Assembly: GCA_037179385.1 (NCBI GenBank)
Contig: CM074188.1
Span: 19,671,318-19,735,317, forward strand
Length of the DNA: 64,000 bases
Origin: Holothuria scabra
Lineage: Eukaryota; Echinodermata; Holothuroidea; Aspidochirotida; Holothuriidae
Reading direction: 5' to 3'
Shown: positions 1 to 11,223 of the stretch, one piece after another
Numbering within the stretch: position 1 is the stretch's first letter
Layout of the letters: every line of letters begins with the position of its first letter
Made by a program: the position numbers and the translations under genes
Notes under the pieces: generated by a model
What the model was told of the DNA's origin: nothing
Database searches by the model: none
The model's input: the letters and a program-made list of their open reading frames with translations, nothing else

Positions 1-10
1 CCGCCGCCTA
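1..10. repeat. Possible terminal inverted repeat end, cut by the window edge
   Basis: The first ten bases, CCGCCGCCTA, equal the right terminus of the 1.06-kb TIR element at 24320-25380. This could be the last bases of a second copy lying outside the window. Ten bases are weak evidence. Confidence 0.25.
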
Positions 11-546
11 TGACTAAGTTCACCCGGTCCCTTCGAGTTGCATATAGCTTACTTGCCTAATCGAATAATAGATCCATTGTCGGACGAGAACCTCAAGGCT
101 AGAATTTTAAAAATATAAATTTTAGATGTTGCAAAAGAATTTCATTAATACAACTGCATTGTCATAGCTTGTTTCGTTGTTGAAGTGTGAAACAATGAAA
201 TTTATTCACCTAAAACAAGTAAGTCCGTTTCAAAATAATTTGAAACTTTCTTGTCGTACAACCTACACTTACTGTTTTGTTTACCTTTTTAAAAAAGGTG
301 TTATGATGTTGAACAGTTCCTGTTTGTTTGCATAGCATGTTTCACAGAGAGGAATAGCATCACCCAATAAGGGTGAGAGTGCTATCATACCTTGGTACCA
401 GGCACAGAGACGTTCAGAACAACAAAAAAATGCAAAGATTGTCATTTGAGTATTAATTGTAAAATTGTAATTGTAAATAACCCTTAGTATAGCACACTTC
501 ACAACCAAAGGTTTTCTGAGGCTCTTTACATAAAAATAGAAATCTA
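11..546. other. No gene recognised; LINE 3' flank
   Basis: AT-rich sequence. The part next to 546 follows the stop codon of the LINE remnant and may be its 3' untranslated region. I see no motif in the rest. Confidence 0.4.
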
Positions 547-982
547 CTATGCATTAAATGCTCCATTAAATAGGTGGGTTTTTAACTTAGCCTTGAAAAT
601 TGTTAAACTTGAACTACGTTTGATGCTGTCTGGCAGGGCATTCCACAACTTAGGTTCATACATGCACGGAAAAGACCGGTCAGCAAATGTGGAGTTCCGT
701 GTAAAGGGCACAGTAAGGGGTATTGAAACTTTGTTACATGATCGTAATCTGTAGTTTGATTTAGTTACTTCATGCAGTAAATTTTTTAAATATTCTGGAG
801 CGTCCCCGTGAAGAGATTGGAATACTAAGGATAGCACCTTATATTTAATACGCTGATTAATTGGAAGCCAGTGTAAAGATTTTAAACAGGCATTCGTGTT
901 GGCGAATTTACTTTCACAGAGGACTAATTTGGCGGCACGATTTTGAACACGTTGTAATACGTTTATATCACATGCCGGTAAT
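547..982 (-). pseudogene. CR1/L2-like LINE reverse transcriptase, C-terminal part
   Basis: Minus-strand translation gives the typical end of a CR1/L2-clade ORF2. It reads ACDINVLQRVQNRAAKLVL, then LHWLPINQRIKYK, then LWNALPDSI..SLTIFKAKLKTHLF and a stop near 547. About 140 residues are open. The catalytic palm is not in this piece. The preceding residues (..SHLNYANAILIG) lie at 3557-3660, so the LINE is split by the fold-back element at 983-3556. Known for the family: non-LTR retrotransposons that insert by target-primed reverse transcription. Inference: a 5'-truncated dead copy that predates the fold-back insertion. Confidence 0.85.
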
Positions 983-1660
983 TAGCCCGGCTTCAGATTG
1001 AGGCAAGTGCCACCTGGAATGGTCATTAATGCCACCATGTTTTTTCGATACCCTGACATGTCTATTAACAGAAAAATTCAGGTATATGGGTATCTTCGGG
1101 TGGGTTGGGGAAATATAGCGGGGTATCTGCCAAGAGTCAGGGTGCTGAAAAATCAAAAATTTGAGGGCTAGGAGAAAGTAAAATGGCTATTATTTTTCAT
1201 CTAGAAACTCGAGAGTTGCAAACTACCCCTCAAAATACTTGCAAAGATATTGTTTTTTAGTTGATATACAGATTTTGAGAATCACGTGACTTTTGAGGTC
1301 AATAAAAGCCAAAAAGGTACGAAATTTGACCTTTGACTTAAATCTTGACTATGCTATTTTAAAATGTAATTGTGTACAGTAAATCTATTCATTTGTCCTA
1401 ATTTGATCTGAAATGATAATATTACATGTCTTCAGACAATTTTAAGCTACTAATGTTCCAGGGTTTTTCTTAGGAAGCACCAGTGTCGAACGAAATGTTA
1501 ACTAGTAAAAAATCTGTTAGAAAAACAAAGTTTTCCAACCCGGAAATGACAATCTATTCATGGTTAATGAGAGTTACAAGCTGTTCACCATCTCGCAATC
1601 ATTTTTATATCTATTTAAGCATTCCTTGTTATAGCAAATTTATTAATTGCATATTTACAT
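983..1660. repeat. Left inverted arm of the fold-back element
   Basis: This matches the reverse complement of 2880-3556 almost base for base. The match decays just after the shared gcatat(t/c)taca near 1658. Mirrored open frames appear in both arms, but they reflect sequence identity rather than genes. Confidence 0.92.
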
Positions 1661-1704
1661 TTTACGGATTATTATCTCTATTATTAAAATTAATTGAAAT
1701 TTTA

Positions 1705-2640
1705 AAATTAGCGGCCATTTTGCTATATTCCCATCTTGGTTGACCTGGATCCTAAAAGAAATGTCAAGAAAAATACTTTGTGAATATTTACAACAGAAAA
1801 TGTACATAGGTTACGTTTTCTTGTGCCGAAAGTACTTTTAATGATTATTTTCCTATCGTCATGATATATCAACATAATTAATGCATCGGCAGCCATTTTG
1901 CTTTTCCGCCATTTTGGTTGATCTGAGTTCCAACAGAACTATTTTAAAAAGTAAATTAGGATTACTTGTCATAAAACCTGGCCAGAAATTAAGGGCAACT
2001 GTGTCAAAAGTATTTTTAATGAACATTTTTCTTATTATTTTTTATACATTTTGATCGTTTTATTGGCGGCCATATTGTTGTTTCCGCCATCTTGGTTAGT
2101 ATGGGGTCCTGCATAAAATACCAGATATCATGTTTTGGGAATTATGTACAATTTTCTATTAAGATATCAGAAAATTTTAGTCGAAATATATTTTTAGTGA
2201 TTATTTTCTGACATTTATTTGCATTTTTTTAATTATTTTCTTATTTTTGTGGGGAATTTTTACTGTATTGTTTTTACTTCTTCAGTGAATTTCCGACATA
2301 TTGAATGACAAATACTCTTGTATCTAGGATTGTCAAGTTCCGCCTTTATTTGAAAACATTATTTTACATCATTGCGATTGAGGAATGTGGAAATTTGCAT
2401 TTTCATTTAGTTTGGCAGCCATTTTGTTGTTCTTCCGCCATCTTGGTTAACCTTAATCTTACCAAAACAGTCCCATAAATTATTTCTGGAATACTTGTCA
2501 TAAAATATGACTAAATTTTAAAAGTCGATCCCTCAAAAATATTTTTTAAGAATATTTTCTTCATTATTATTTAATACAAAATATTCAAAATGTTTGAACG
2601 ATTTTGTTTTTGGCATCCATTTTGAACGGGCGAGACCCAA
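1705..2640. repeat. Degenerate ~175-200-bp array with GCCGCCATCTTGG core
   Basis: Related cores occur at about 1711, 1888, 2065, 2414 and 2613. Each is a GGC(A/G)(G/T)CCATTTTG-like box; the first four are followed by a CCATCTTGG/CCATTTTGG box. Between cores, a shared stretch like aaaagtatttttaatgaty recurs. The spacings are about 177, 177, 349 (twice 175) and 199, so one core seems lost near 2240. The reverse complement, AAGATGGCGG, resembles the binding site of the factor YY1. Any regulatory role is inference. Confidence 0.7.
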
Positions 2641-2879
2641 AATATTTCCTAATACCACTTGATTTAGTGTTCAGCGGACCGTAACGTTTCCAAAAAATAT
2701 TGCGACGGAGACTTGTAGGGTTGCCTGTGAGATGCCTGTGGGCCATAGCCTATAATGGCCACTCCATATGGCACTTACCTCAATCTCCTGTCCAATTTGA
2801 AGCTATAAGTACTGATATTTCATTGTATTGTTTTGCACCTTTTTAGGCATTAAGAAGGGACAGGGGTATCGACATGGGC

Positions 2880-3556
2880 ATGTAGATATGCAATTATAAA
2901 TTTGCTATAACAAGGAATGCTTAAATAGATATAAAAATGATTGCGAGATGGTGAACAGCTTGTAACTGTCATTAACCATGAATAGATTGTCATTTCCGGG
3001 TTGAAAAACTTTGTTTTTCTAACAGATTTTTTACTAGTTAACATTTCGTTCGACACTGGTGCTTCCTAAGTAAAACCCTGGAACATTAGTAGCTTAAAAT
3101 TGTCTGAAGACATGTAATATTATCATTTCAGATCAAATTAGGACAAATGAATCGATTTACTGTACACAATTACATTTTAAAATAGCATAGTCAAGATTTA
3201 AGTCAAAGGTCAAATTTCGTACCATTTTGGCTTTTATTGACCTCAAAAGTCACGTGATTCTCAAAATCTGTATATCAACTAAACGACAATTTCTTTGCAA
3301 GTATTTTGAGGGGTAGTTTGCAACTCTCGAGTTTCTAGATGAAAAATAATAGCCATTTTACTTTCTCCTAGCCCTCAAATTTTTGATTTTTCAGCACCCT
3401 GACTCTTGGCAGATACCCCGCTATATTTCCCCAACCCACCCGAAGATACCCATATACCTGAATTTTTCGGTTAATAGACATGTCAGGGAATCAAAAAAAC
3501 ATGGTGGCATTAATGACCATTCCAGGTGGCACTTGCCTCAATCTGAAGCCGTGCTA
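2880..3556. repeat. Right inverted arm of the fold-back element
   Basis: Inverted partner of 983-1660. Few mismatches separate the arms, so the insertion is relatively recent or the arms are homogenised. It ends in ..CCGTGCTA followed by the target duplication AAT. Confidence 0.92.
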
Positions 3557-3660
3557 AATCCTATTAATATTGCATTAGCGTAATTTAAGTGTGAGATAAC
3601 AAGAGCTTGTACAACAGTGCGACAAGTATCATGATGTAAGGTAGTAGGTAACAAATGGTA
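3557..3660 (-). pseudogene. CR1/L2-like LINE reverse transcriptase, upstream piece
   Basis: Minus-strand translation reads ..LHHDTCRTVVQALVISH followed by LNYANAILIG. This matches the family segment just before GLP...LQRVQNRAA, which continues at 982-547. The frame is unbroken across the fold-back insertion once that is removed. Beyond about 3660 the sequence changes to another repeat, so this LINE copy is a fragment. Confidence 0.8.
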
Positions 3661-4460
3661 GTAGGAAAACAATAATATCACAAATTTTAAGTTGAGTGAA
3701 TAAACTTCAACACTTTCCTATTTCATCTCGGATTAAGAATGTCGCATAAAGATGGTAGTTGTTCTATTATTTATTATTTGTTTTTAAATTTTCGAGTTTC
3801 TTTGACAATCTTCTAAGAGTAATGCTAGAAATTGAAATAGAAAAGTGGAACATTAGTCGATTTCTTTTTGTTAATTATCCTTTTATAATATCTGTAAGAT
3901 GTAGGAAATAAGTAGACAATTGCATGATGTTCATCCTCTTGTAACAGTATATACAGCCTTCAGCCTCTCCTTATCCAATGTGTTCTAAACGGAAAATTGC
4001 CCAATGATGCGGAGAGACTAACAGATCAGTGACAAACGTAAGATCGATATTGCGTCAACGTCGTAGCTCAAGGCGATATTTCGATGAGCGAGCAAATATT
4101 ATCAAAATGAAGTATCATCATTGTGATATCACGAAGATAATGATAAACTGCTTGAACGTAAAGTGACAGACATCTTGATGGTTTCTTGACTCTTCAAGGT
4201 CCTCACGCGGCATAAATTCTGTTTACTTACTCCCGTCCTGTTAAGATTTAGCGACTTGGTTGACTGATGAGCCATGCAGTGCCATCAGCATTGATGTATT
4301 AAATCATTCCATTTGTTTTGTAACGGCGCAAGTTATGCAAGAAGGCATGTTTGCCTTCATGATGAAAGCGACCGTTTCTGTTGACCGTATTGATGAAAAA
4401 TGTGTGGAATATGCTTAGTACATTTTGAAGTCTGTTATGTGGTACCTTTCCAAGAATGAT
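3661..4460. other. No gene; diverged repeat piece at the left
   Basis: About 3665-3790 resembles parts of the repeats at 19937-20378 and 25560-25880, sharing 'aataaacttcaacactttyyta' and 'gaagatgggagttg'-like words. I see nothing else. Confidence 0.4.
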
Positions 4461-4464
4461 TTAA

Positions 4465-5021
4465 AAGAAGGGTTTGGTCACAACAGGATTTGGTATGTTA
4501 GAGGGGTACTCATTCTAAGCATTTTGGTGAAATTTGCATTGAAATCTGATGTGTGGTTCTCAAGATATGAGCATGTAAAGTTGTCACATTTTCAACAAAA
4601 AGTGAACTTGAAGCAAGCACCTATGACATCACATCCCCACATTAGAGCACAGTCTTTTGCTTTTCTTTAAACTTCAGACTTATTTTCTCCTCAACAATCA
4701 CACATTATTAAAATGTGATTGCATAAGTGGCATGAGAACTGTACAAACTTTGCATCCCCCACAGGGAGGTCCTATTTCTATTAACTTCAAGGTCAACAAA
4801 ACAGTCTGATGAAACACAGTGAAACAAAGCATTCCTCGTCAATGTGAGGAAGTGATAAAAGCTCTGCTGCCCTCAAACTCACTTTTGAACACAAAACTAC
4901 TGACTTCATTTTCCAATATCTCAAGAAATACATATCCGATTTGAATGAAACTTTCACCACACTGTGAAGATTTGGTTCCTCTTTCACATATGAAAATTAA
5001 ATTTTTGCTTAAACCTTCCCT
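4465..5021. mobile_element. Palindromic MITE flanked by TTAA (Kolobok/T2-like), copy A
   Basis: TTAA flanks both ends (4461-4464, 5022-5025). The two halves are diverged inverted copies: 'gtgaaa..tt.attcaaatc.gatatgt' words read forward near 4530 and reversed near 4940, with the fold centre near 4710. A second copy is at 50885-51363. A TTAA target with AGG-type ends is known for Kolobok-related T2 MITEs, and TTAA is also used by piggyBac. Assignment to Kolobok is inference. Confidence 0.75.
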
Positions 5022-5025
5022 TTAA

Positions 5026-5959
5026 ATGAGTGTCATCCAGCACCGTAACATCATCAGGCAAGTTTTATTACGGCTTAGGTATATGAAAATGCTTTCAAAC
5101 AAGTTGATGATGAATTCAAACTGATTTTAAAGGCTAGTCAGATGTTTCCGTTATTACATTAAAGTAAGTGGTCATTACGGCATGCTGTATTTAACTAAAG
5201 CTAGGTGCCTATTACACGACTTTTAAAATTAAGCAACATTTCCCACGATTTCTCACGAATGATGTGTGACTTAGAAATCTCGGAAATTCCAGGAAAATTG
5301 TGAGACTTCCTACGACTTCTTGGGAATAATGACTTCTCGCTGTCTGGGGGTTGCACACTATGCTACTTCTTTGTTTCTTTGTTGCTCTGTTTGAGATCAT
5401 TTTCATGATAACAGACGTAACCACCCGTTACAACGCAATTGATTCTTCATAAATGGATGGATCCCCCGTCCCCTCGCAGCGCGTGTTGCCTCTGCATTGG
5501 TTGCGATTTTGTCCACTCGTAGGCGCATATGGAAAGGGGGCTGTCAGGAAACTGTGGTTCCGAAGATGTTGGGTTAGACCAATGGCTCTTGCGGCGCCAG
5601 TTGTTTGGGCACTTCAAAAACTTGCTGAGCCATGCAATTTTTCAGGAACATTGAATGGCGGCACCGGGCTCAAAAAAGGGGGTATGCGACTTAGGAATTT
5701 TTACGATTTCCATGAATGGTCACATGGTGACAACTAACTTAAATTGCAGGTTGCCACATGTAACTGACTACGATTTTAGTTGAGTATTATTGCAAAAATA
5801 TTACCAAAGCATTAGATGACACTGTCAAATTAACCATGGTTGACCTGTAATTGTACCTATTATACGGATTGGCTCGGAATCGAATGATAAAGGCAGGCTT
5901 CGGACTTTGACCGGTGAGGCAGCCACCACTGATATTGGAAATGTCCCAGCATTAGATAA
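5026..5959. other. No gene recognised
   Basis: A GC-richer stretch (5450-5700) has an open frame that does not resemble a known protein. Words of the form 'cgactt..aaattt' recur near 5218, 5305 and 5688, so this may be an old transposon, but no ends were found. Confidence 0.35.
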
Positions 5960-6068
5960 GGGGCCCGTTCCACAAAGAGTTACGCACGATCTTAAGTATG
6001 ATTTACTGTTGGCTTAAGTATGGTGAATCAAACTTAAGATTGTGCGTAACTCTTTGTGGAACGGCCCC
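5960..6068. mobile_element. 109-bp hairpin MITE
   Basis: The left arm begins GGGGCCCGTTCCACAAAGAG and continues TTACGCACGATCTTAAG. It is repeated inverted at the right end (..CTCTTTGTGGAACGGCCCC) with one or two mismatches, around a ~30-bp loop. This is the form of a minimal non-autonomous DNA transposon. No target duplication was fixed. Confidence 0.8.
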
Positions 6069-7751
6069 AAGGTGGACTAACATGCTGCTCTGATAAGAGA
6101 CCCATAAACGCAATGTCTTCACCACCCTAGAGAGTTCCAATTTTGTCAACGTACTAACTTTTAGTCCCTCACAAAGTTGCCCTTTGCTGGTAGGAATACC
6201 ACGGTTTTATTAGTTTGCCAAACTGACGGTAAGTATGGGTACAAATGGTAAATATAGGGTGATATGAGGTAGTTGAGGACCGAAATAGACTCATCCTTTT
6301 CCAGAAGACAATCCTTGTTTAGTGTTTCAGAATCTATCCTGGTGAGCACACAAGGCCTTTAATTTGTGTTACAAACACTCTTAGTCGAGTCAGTGCATGC
6401 CTTGTAATATGAGTTTCTCTGTATGCTTTGAATTTGATTTCAGTCAAAGAGCTGAACCGTGACGACTTGAGAATTCTGATACTAATCAGGACAACGTTTT
6501 AGTTTGGGGTGACGAGTGACCGCCTTCAAAGGGCAGATCCAGTCATCCTTCAAGGATAAATTTAGAGATTCAAAAAATACAAGGCATTTGTAATGTTTTA
6601 ACCATTAGACCTCAAGACATTAATTTTCTAGCTACTTCGTTTTACATAAAATCAGCAACATGCTTGTTTCTCTCGGACTTAATATTCAAATTATCATAAT
6701 TACATACCTCTTTAATTTAAGAAGAGAAAAAGAAGCTTTCTTTGCCATGAAACACGTATGGTAACCAGGTAACGCAGTAAGAATTGCATAAAGCTAGTCT
6801 GCCTTCACTAGCCCCTCAAGCCCCTTAAGACGCAATGGAGTAATCTTCAATAATCTTCTGCCGACCTGGTAATTAACAGACTCGATTTGTATCGATTACC
6901 GAAAAACATGTAAATTAGAAATTTGGCCCCTCTCATTCCTTTTGAGCGCGGAAACTCTTTCGTTGGGGGTGGTCTCTGACATAACAGTGTGTGGTCATCA
7001 ATAATGCGTTCCCGTTCAAAAGATACACAAATCTGAAAGTAAAAGTAAATTCAAACCAGGCAGGGAATACATTTCCCCTTTGGAATGGAACCAGCTTAAA
7101 ACAAAGTATAGTATTTGAGAAAGGTAAATCTTCTACTTACGTTCTTTCAGCTATGTTCTTTACTGTTCAGCCCAGTTGCTTGTACTTTATAATCGATGTA
7201 AAGACATTATGCTGCAAATCGGTATAATGTTCACTTTCCAGGTATCACATCAAGTTGTTATTACATAGGTTCCAAGTGATATGGTTCCAAATAAAAATGA
7301 AAGCCTCAAAACTGATTTGATGTCAAATATTTTTTCTCCATCAGGTTTCGATTAAAAAAAAACTCGATACTTCCTAGTATGAGCCCAGGGTCACTGAAAA
7401 TTCACTGATTTGAAAAGAAACAGGCGTGCTCATACATACGCAATGAATCTATATGAAAAGAGGGCGCTAAAAGAAATTACCACAAACTCTCTGAAAGACA
7501 GGACAACTTTTGAGAGGAATCGATTGTTCATATGTTAAAACAAAACTTGTGGGTCGAATGATTATGCAATGAATTCCAGCAGCTTAATACTACAAATTTC
7601 TTCTTATTTCTATTCAAAGTATACAGTTTTCAACTGTGTTTTAAAACTCTATAGGGCTTGGTCCTAATAAAGTTAGTAACAGAGTTGCCTAGTAACTTTT
7701 TGGAAATGCCAAACTCCTTCAAAGTGTACCGCAATTGAGTCTATACTTTCA
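6069..7751. other. No gene or repeat recognised
   Basis: AT-rich. Short open frames near 6161-6349 and 6991-7227 have no family features. Confidence 0.4.
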
Positions 7752-8003
7752 AGTTAGTTAGTTAGTTAGTTAGCTAGCTAGCTAGCTAGTTAGTTAGTCA
7801 GTCAGTCAGTCAGTCAGTCATTCAGTCAGTCAGTCAGTCAGTCAGTCAGTCAGTCAGTCAGTCAGTCAGTCAGTCAGTCAGTCAGTCAGTCAGTCAGTCA
7901 GTCAGTCAGTCAGTCAGTCAGTCAGTCAGTCAGTCAGTCAGTCAGTCAGTCAGTCAGTCAGTCAGTCAGTCAGTCAGTCAGTCAATCAGTCAGTCAGTCA
8001 GTT
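7752..8003. repeat. (CAGT)n microsatellite, ~250 bp
   Basis: It starts as GTTA/GCTA tetramers (7757-7795) and continues as nearly pure GTCA tetramers, with rare variants at 7821 and 7983. It joins the 3' end of the SINE at 8004-8218 directly. On the SINE strand the tail reads CTAACTGACTGA.., so the array appears to be an expanded SINE tail. Confidence 0.95.
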
Positions 8004-8218
8004 AGATGGAGTTTTACGGCCCAGTTTCTAACCTATTGGTTCAAGTCGAGCCAGGCCATCGCCTTCTTTCCAGTTGTGACTCAGTGCTTCTCCATGATTG
8101 CTTATGCCCAGCATCTCGCACAACGGTAGCAGGTTCTATACTTAGAATCTTTGGTATGACTCGACCTTGGAATAGGACCCGGGCCTTCCGGGGGAAAGGC
8201 GGATGCACTTACTCAAAA
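8004..8218 (-). mobile_element. tRNA-headed SINE, copy 1
   Basis: On the minus strand this has a pol III B-box-like GGTCGAGTCATACC near 8150-8165, then CCGTTGTGC, then a 3' part reading GCTCGACTTGAACCAATAGG and GGGCCGTAAAACTCCATC. The same order occurs in the copies at 17030 and 27790. An upstream GTAAGTGCATCCGCCT corresponds to the A-box side. It ends in the tetranucleotide tail at 7752-8003. Confidence 0.8.
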
Positions 8219-8747
8219 AATATACATTACAGAGCATGGAAATGAATTGAAGAAGTCTAACTCCCATCTTCACATTACTGAGCTGAGATATTAAAACTTG
8301 AAGTTTATACACTCAGTTTGAAATGTCACATTGTGTAATAATTAGATGTCATTGTTGTACAGTACTACTCAAATTACAGTTTTGGCATTTCCTTGTTTTT
8401 CTGAAAGTTACTGCACCTCTGTACCAATATCTGATAGCACCCTTTCTCTAACGGGTTGATGTTACTTATTGAGCCCCTTCTGTACAACTTGATACGGAAG
8501 AAAACAGGAAGTGTTCAAGGTCTTGAAACTTTTTTAGTCTCAAAGGGAAACAAAGCCGGCAATGTTTGTACAACAAGAAAGTCACAAATTATTGCGCTAT
8601 GGATTGTTTGGTCTGAGAAAATAAATTTCAAAATTCAAAGTCTTATCAGTAGAACAAGCTATACCAATAAGAATTCGATGTGTAAAATGCATTTTGCAAC
8701 CTCTTAAATATATAAGTTTAAGATTCTAGACTTGAGGTACACTTTAA
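8219..8747. other. Diverged dispersed-repeat sequence, no gene
   Basis: It contains a reversed partial copy of the 19937/25560 repeat family near 8240-8350 and ends with that family's 'cttgaggtacactTTAA' terminus. The TTAA is also the left flank of the next MITE. Confidence 0.4.
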
Positions 8748-8968
8748 AGGGCCAAACCTCTCACCCCAAACTACGATTTTGGTACGGGGATACCGAAATT
8801 CTCAATTAGCTCAGCTCTTTGATTGACAGCTAATTCGAACAATGCAGAGTATCAAGGCTTATATTACACAGCATGAACGGGGATGAGGATGAATCTGGGA
8901 CAATTGTGGGAGGGGCTTAAGTAAGAATGATAGAGGAATTGGTACTGTTTGGGCTGAGATCTGGGCCT
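8748..8968. mobile_element. TTAA-flanked MITE, family M1, copy 1 (internally deleted)
   Basis: TTAA occurs at 8744-8747 and 8969-8972. The ends are imperfect inverted repeats starting AGGGCCAAACCTCTCACCCC. It is 221 bp, while the copies at 11718 and 23166 are 296 bp, so about 75 bp are missing inside. TTAA plus AGG ends fits Kolobok/T2-type MITEs. Confidence 0.82.
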
Positions 8969-9202
8969 TTAAGCAGACGATCGCCGAGAGTGAGGGCGGC
9001 CGTCTCCCCAGTCTCGGTCTTCTTTTGTTCGCCACATCGACAGGAACAAATTCGCGAACACAAGTATTCCAGAAAGCTTCTACTCAGTCCTAATTCCTTT
9101 TTCAAAGTGTCTGGATCGCGGTATACCACTGCAAAAAATGTCTCAAATGTTACAATTTTTTGTAAACTTACAGAGAGAAAAATGAAGAAATAGACTACAC
9201 AA

Positions 9203-9258
9203 TGAATACATAAAAAGTGCTGTCAATGAGTTTTCAGCACTCTTTATCTTTATGTATT
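9203..9258. repeat. Short hairpin
   Basis: GAATACATAAA..AGTGCT is repeated inverted as AGCACT..TTTATGTATTC around a short loop. It may be the core of a tiny MITE, but no flanking duplication was found. Confidence 0.5.
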
Positions 9259-9692
9259 CTTTTTTTCTTTACTTTATTTTCTGTAAATGTACATACATTT
9301 TTTACAGTTTATCCTGATGGACATACCAAGGTCGTGTAATCAGAACGATCTAAGTGCATGCTGTGTGCTACTCTACTTTTTTTTTAATTTGACGTCAGTC
9401 AAAGAGGGATAAAGACTGAAAATTTTGCCACACCCTACAAAATCTAGTTTGAGTGACAAGTGTCTGACTTTAAAGTCCAAAAGCACTCGTGTTAAATTTT
9501 TTAGACACAATGCTATGTCTCTCAAATTTCTTTTTGTTTTTCTTTTAAGTACATTTCATACTATTTCAAGATTTTAACATTGTTCAACAAAGATTTACCT
9601 GATATGTATGTCATAAAGAATGTTAAAAAATTTTGTCACATGATTATCAAGATTTATCCATGAAATAAAGCAGACTACTAAACTAATGCATG

Positions 9693-9829
9693 CACAGAAA
9701 ATAAAAAGTGAGTCACTCTCCTAAACTGAGTCAATTTGTCCCTATAGTGACTCACTTTATATAAAGTGTGTCACTATGTGGACAAACTGACTCAGTTTTA
9801 GGAGAGTAACTCGCTTTTTATTTTCTGTG
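9693..9829. mobile_element. 137-bp near-perfect palindromic MITE
   Basis: CACAGAAAATAAAAAG at the left end is matched inverted at the right, and the match continues through GTGAGTCACTCTCCTAAACT to the centre near 9761. TGACTCA (AP-1-like) words recur on both arms. No clear target duplication. Confidence 0.8.
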
Positions 9830-10359
9830 TATCTGGGTCACTGCATTTTCCTTCCAATACGCCCACCCAATTGCAGAAAATGCAAAATTAGAATTGCTCA
9901 CTTATCATCAAATTTCTAGTGAAGCCATATGGTTTCTTTTTAATTAGATTTCTATTAGCAAATGTTGCGTTACCTTGTGATGTCCTCCTCCGGTTGCGAA
10001 GGTCATCTATACAATTCAAGGAGAATGCTTGATCCTCTTCACAAATCAACTGAGTGAATTTTCAATCCAATACTTCACTTAACATTATCTTTCGTAGACG
10101 GTTTTTTGTATTATTTTTTCTAATCATGGCAGTCGAAACCTTAAAATTTCAAATGTTAGATAAGCTACAGAAAGTAGGGTAGTTTCGAGTATTTATTATC
10201 TAAAATTTGTTTCTAATTTGCAAAATGACCTTCCATGAATCTTTGACATCACTGCCCCTGGGAATTTCCTTGCTATTTAATAAGTAATGTTGAAGTAAAA
10301 GCGTCCTGTAGGCATATTTTTGATCAAAGACATCATTGCCTTGAATTAATGTAATGGTT
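9830..10359. other. No gene or repeat recognised
   Basis: AT-rich sequence without ends, frames or tandem structure that I can support. Confidence 0.4.
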
Positions 10360-10363
10360 TTAA

Positions 10364-10703
10364 AGGGGCTCATTAAGCTGCTGATATCGATAACCTTAAT
10401 GTGAGCGTTAAAGGGTCTCTACCACATGATAATGCCCATAGTTGTCATAATAAGTCAAGCTTCATACCCAATATTAACAGAACAGGTTGCAATATTTGAA
10501 TTTTGTGCTGTCCTGATTTCTAACGGTTTTGTGCATAATTTGAAAAAGTGTCAGGTCACAAATTTAAAAGAAAACTCATATAATTGTTTCTTGTTTAGAT
10601 ATTGGGATTGTCTAAGTCTGACCATTTGTCATTAACATGTGAAGAAAACTTGGCACGCTCAGAAAAATTTGAACAATTTCATGAACTGATTCAATGAGCC
10701 GCT
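10364..10703. mobile_element. TTAA-flanked MITE, family M2
   Basis: TTAA lies at 10360-10363 and 10704-10707. The left end AGGGGCTCATTAAG pairs inverted with the right end CAATGAGCCGCT. Length 340 bp. TTAA followed by AGGGG matches the TTAAAGGRR terminus described for T2/Kolobok MITEs. Confidence 0.78.
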
Positions 10704-10707
10704 TTAA

Positions 10708-11223
10708 GCTTAGGTGATTAATGTTCATTCCATGATGAAGATTGCTCCTATAAGGATTAAGCATCGTAAATTTTAGCCTGTGGAACTTATTTTAGAATTT
10801 GTTTAACTTGAAAACTACTAGGTGGGCTTAATTTTTCGAATCATGGTAAAAAGTGTTGTGTGGTACAAATCAGGGAAGAATAAGGCAATGAGCCCCTTGG
10901 CAGCTCCCTGTACAAATCAAGTCCAAATCACCCATATCCTCAAGGCTTATCAGACTGTAATATATACTAGCTTAGTCTACCGTCACAGGCCGCAAAGAAA
11001 AAGGTTTTGATCAACTATAAAGTGGTAGATGTAAGCACTACCTCGGAGGTAGTACTTCCATGTTATAAATACCAAGGGTGCAGATTTTAATGAAAATAGG
11101 ACGGTCTCTTGAGTGCCGACGTCGCGAGAAGCTTAGGGACGGTAGTCGGTTTCTCTTGCACGTACAATATCTATATACAACAGTATAGTCTTAAGATGTA
11201 GTCTTCATTATAGTCTGCACTGG
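10708..11223. other. No gene recognised
   Basis: The sequence 'acctcggaggtagtacttcc' (11041-11060) contains a short palindrome. Nothing else is supportable. Confidence 0.35.

Larger units (their letters stand above)
983..3556. mobile_element. Fold-back DNA element with ~680-bp inverted arms and 3-bp TSD
   Basis: The arms 983-1660 and 2880-3556 are near-identical inverted copies; each begins TAGC followed by a variable base and CGGCTTCAG. Direct AAT copies flank the element at 980-982 and 3557-3559. Removing the element and one AAT restores a continuous LINE reading frame (..AILIG-LP-ACDINVLQRVQ..), so both boundaries are exact. The interior (1661-2879) has no transposase-like frame. It holds a degenerate array (separate entry). 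Near 2751-2795 lies a diverged copy of the arm terminus (..ggcacttacctcaatct..), suggesting an older nested end. Long arms with little coding fit a fold-back or non-autonomous DNA transposon. The 3-bp duplication fits Harbinger- or CACTA-type integrases among others, so the superfamily is undecided. Confidence 0.9.

Noticed and set aside
968..1156. Matching small ORFs at 968-1156 and 3383-3583, and at 1483-1743 and 2850-3056
   Set aside because: Their similarity comes from the inverted arms of the fold-back element; nothing suggests translation.
7752..8003. Possible CRISPR or satellite array
   Set aside because: The unit is a bare tetranucleotide with no spacers, in a eukaryotic context: a microsatellite.
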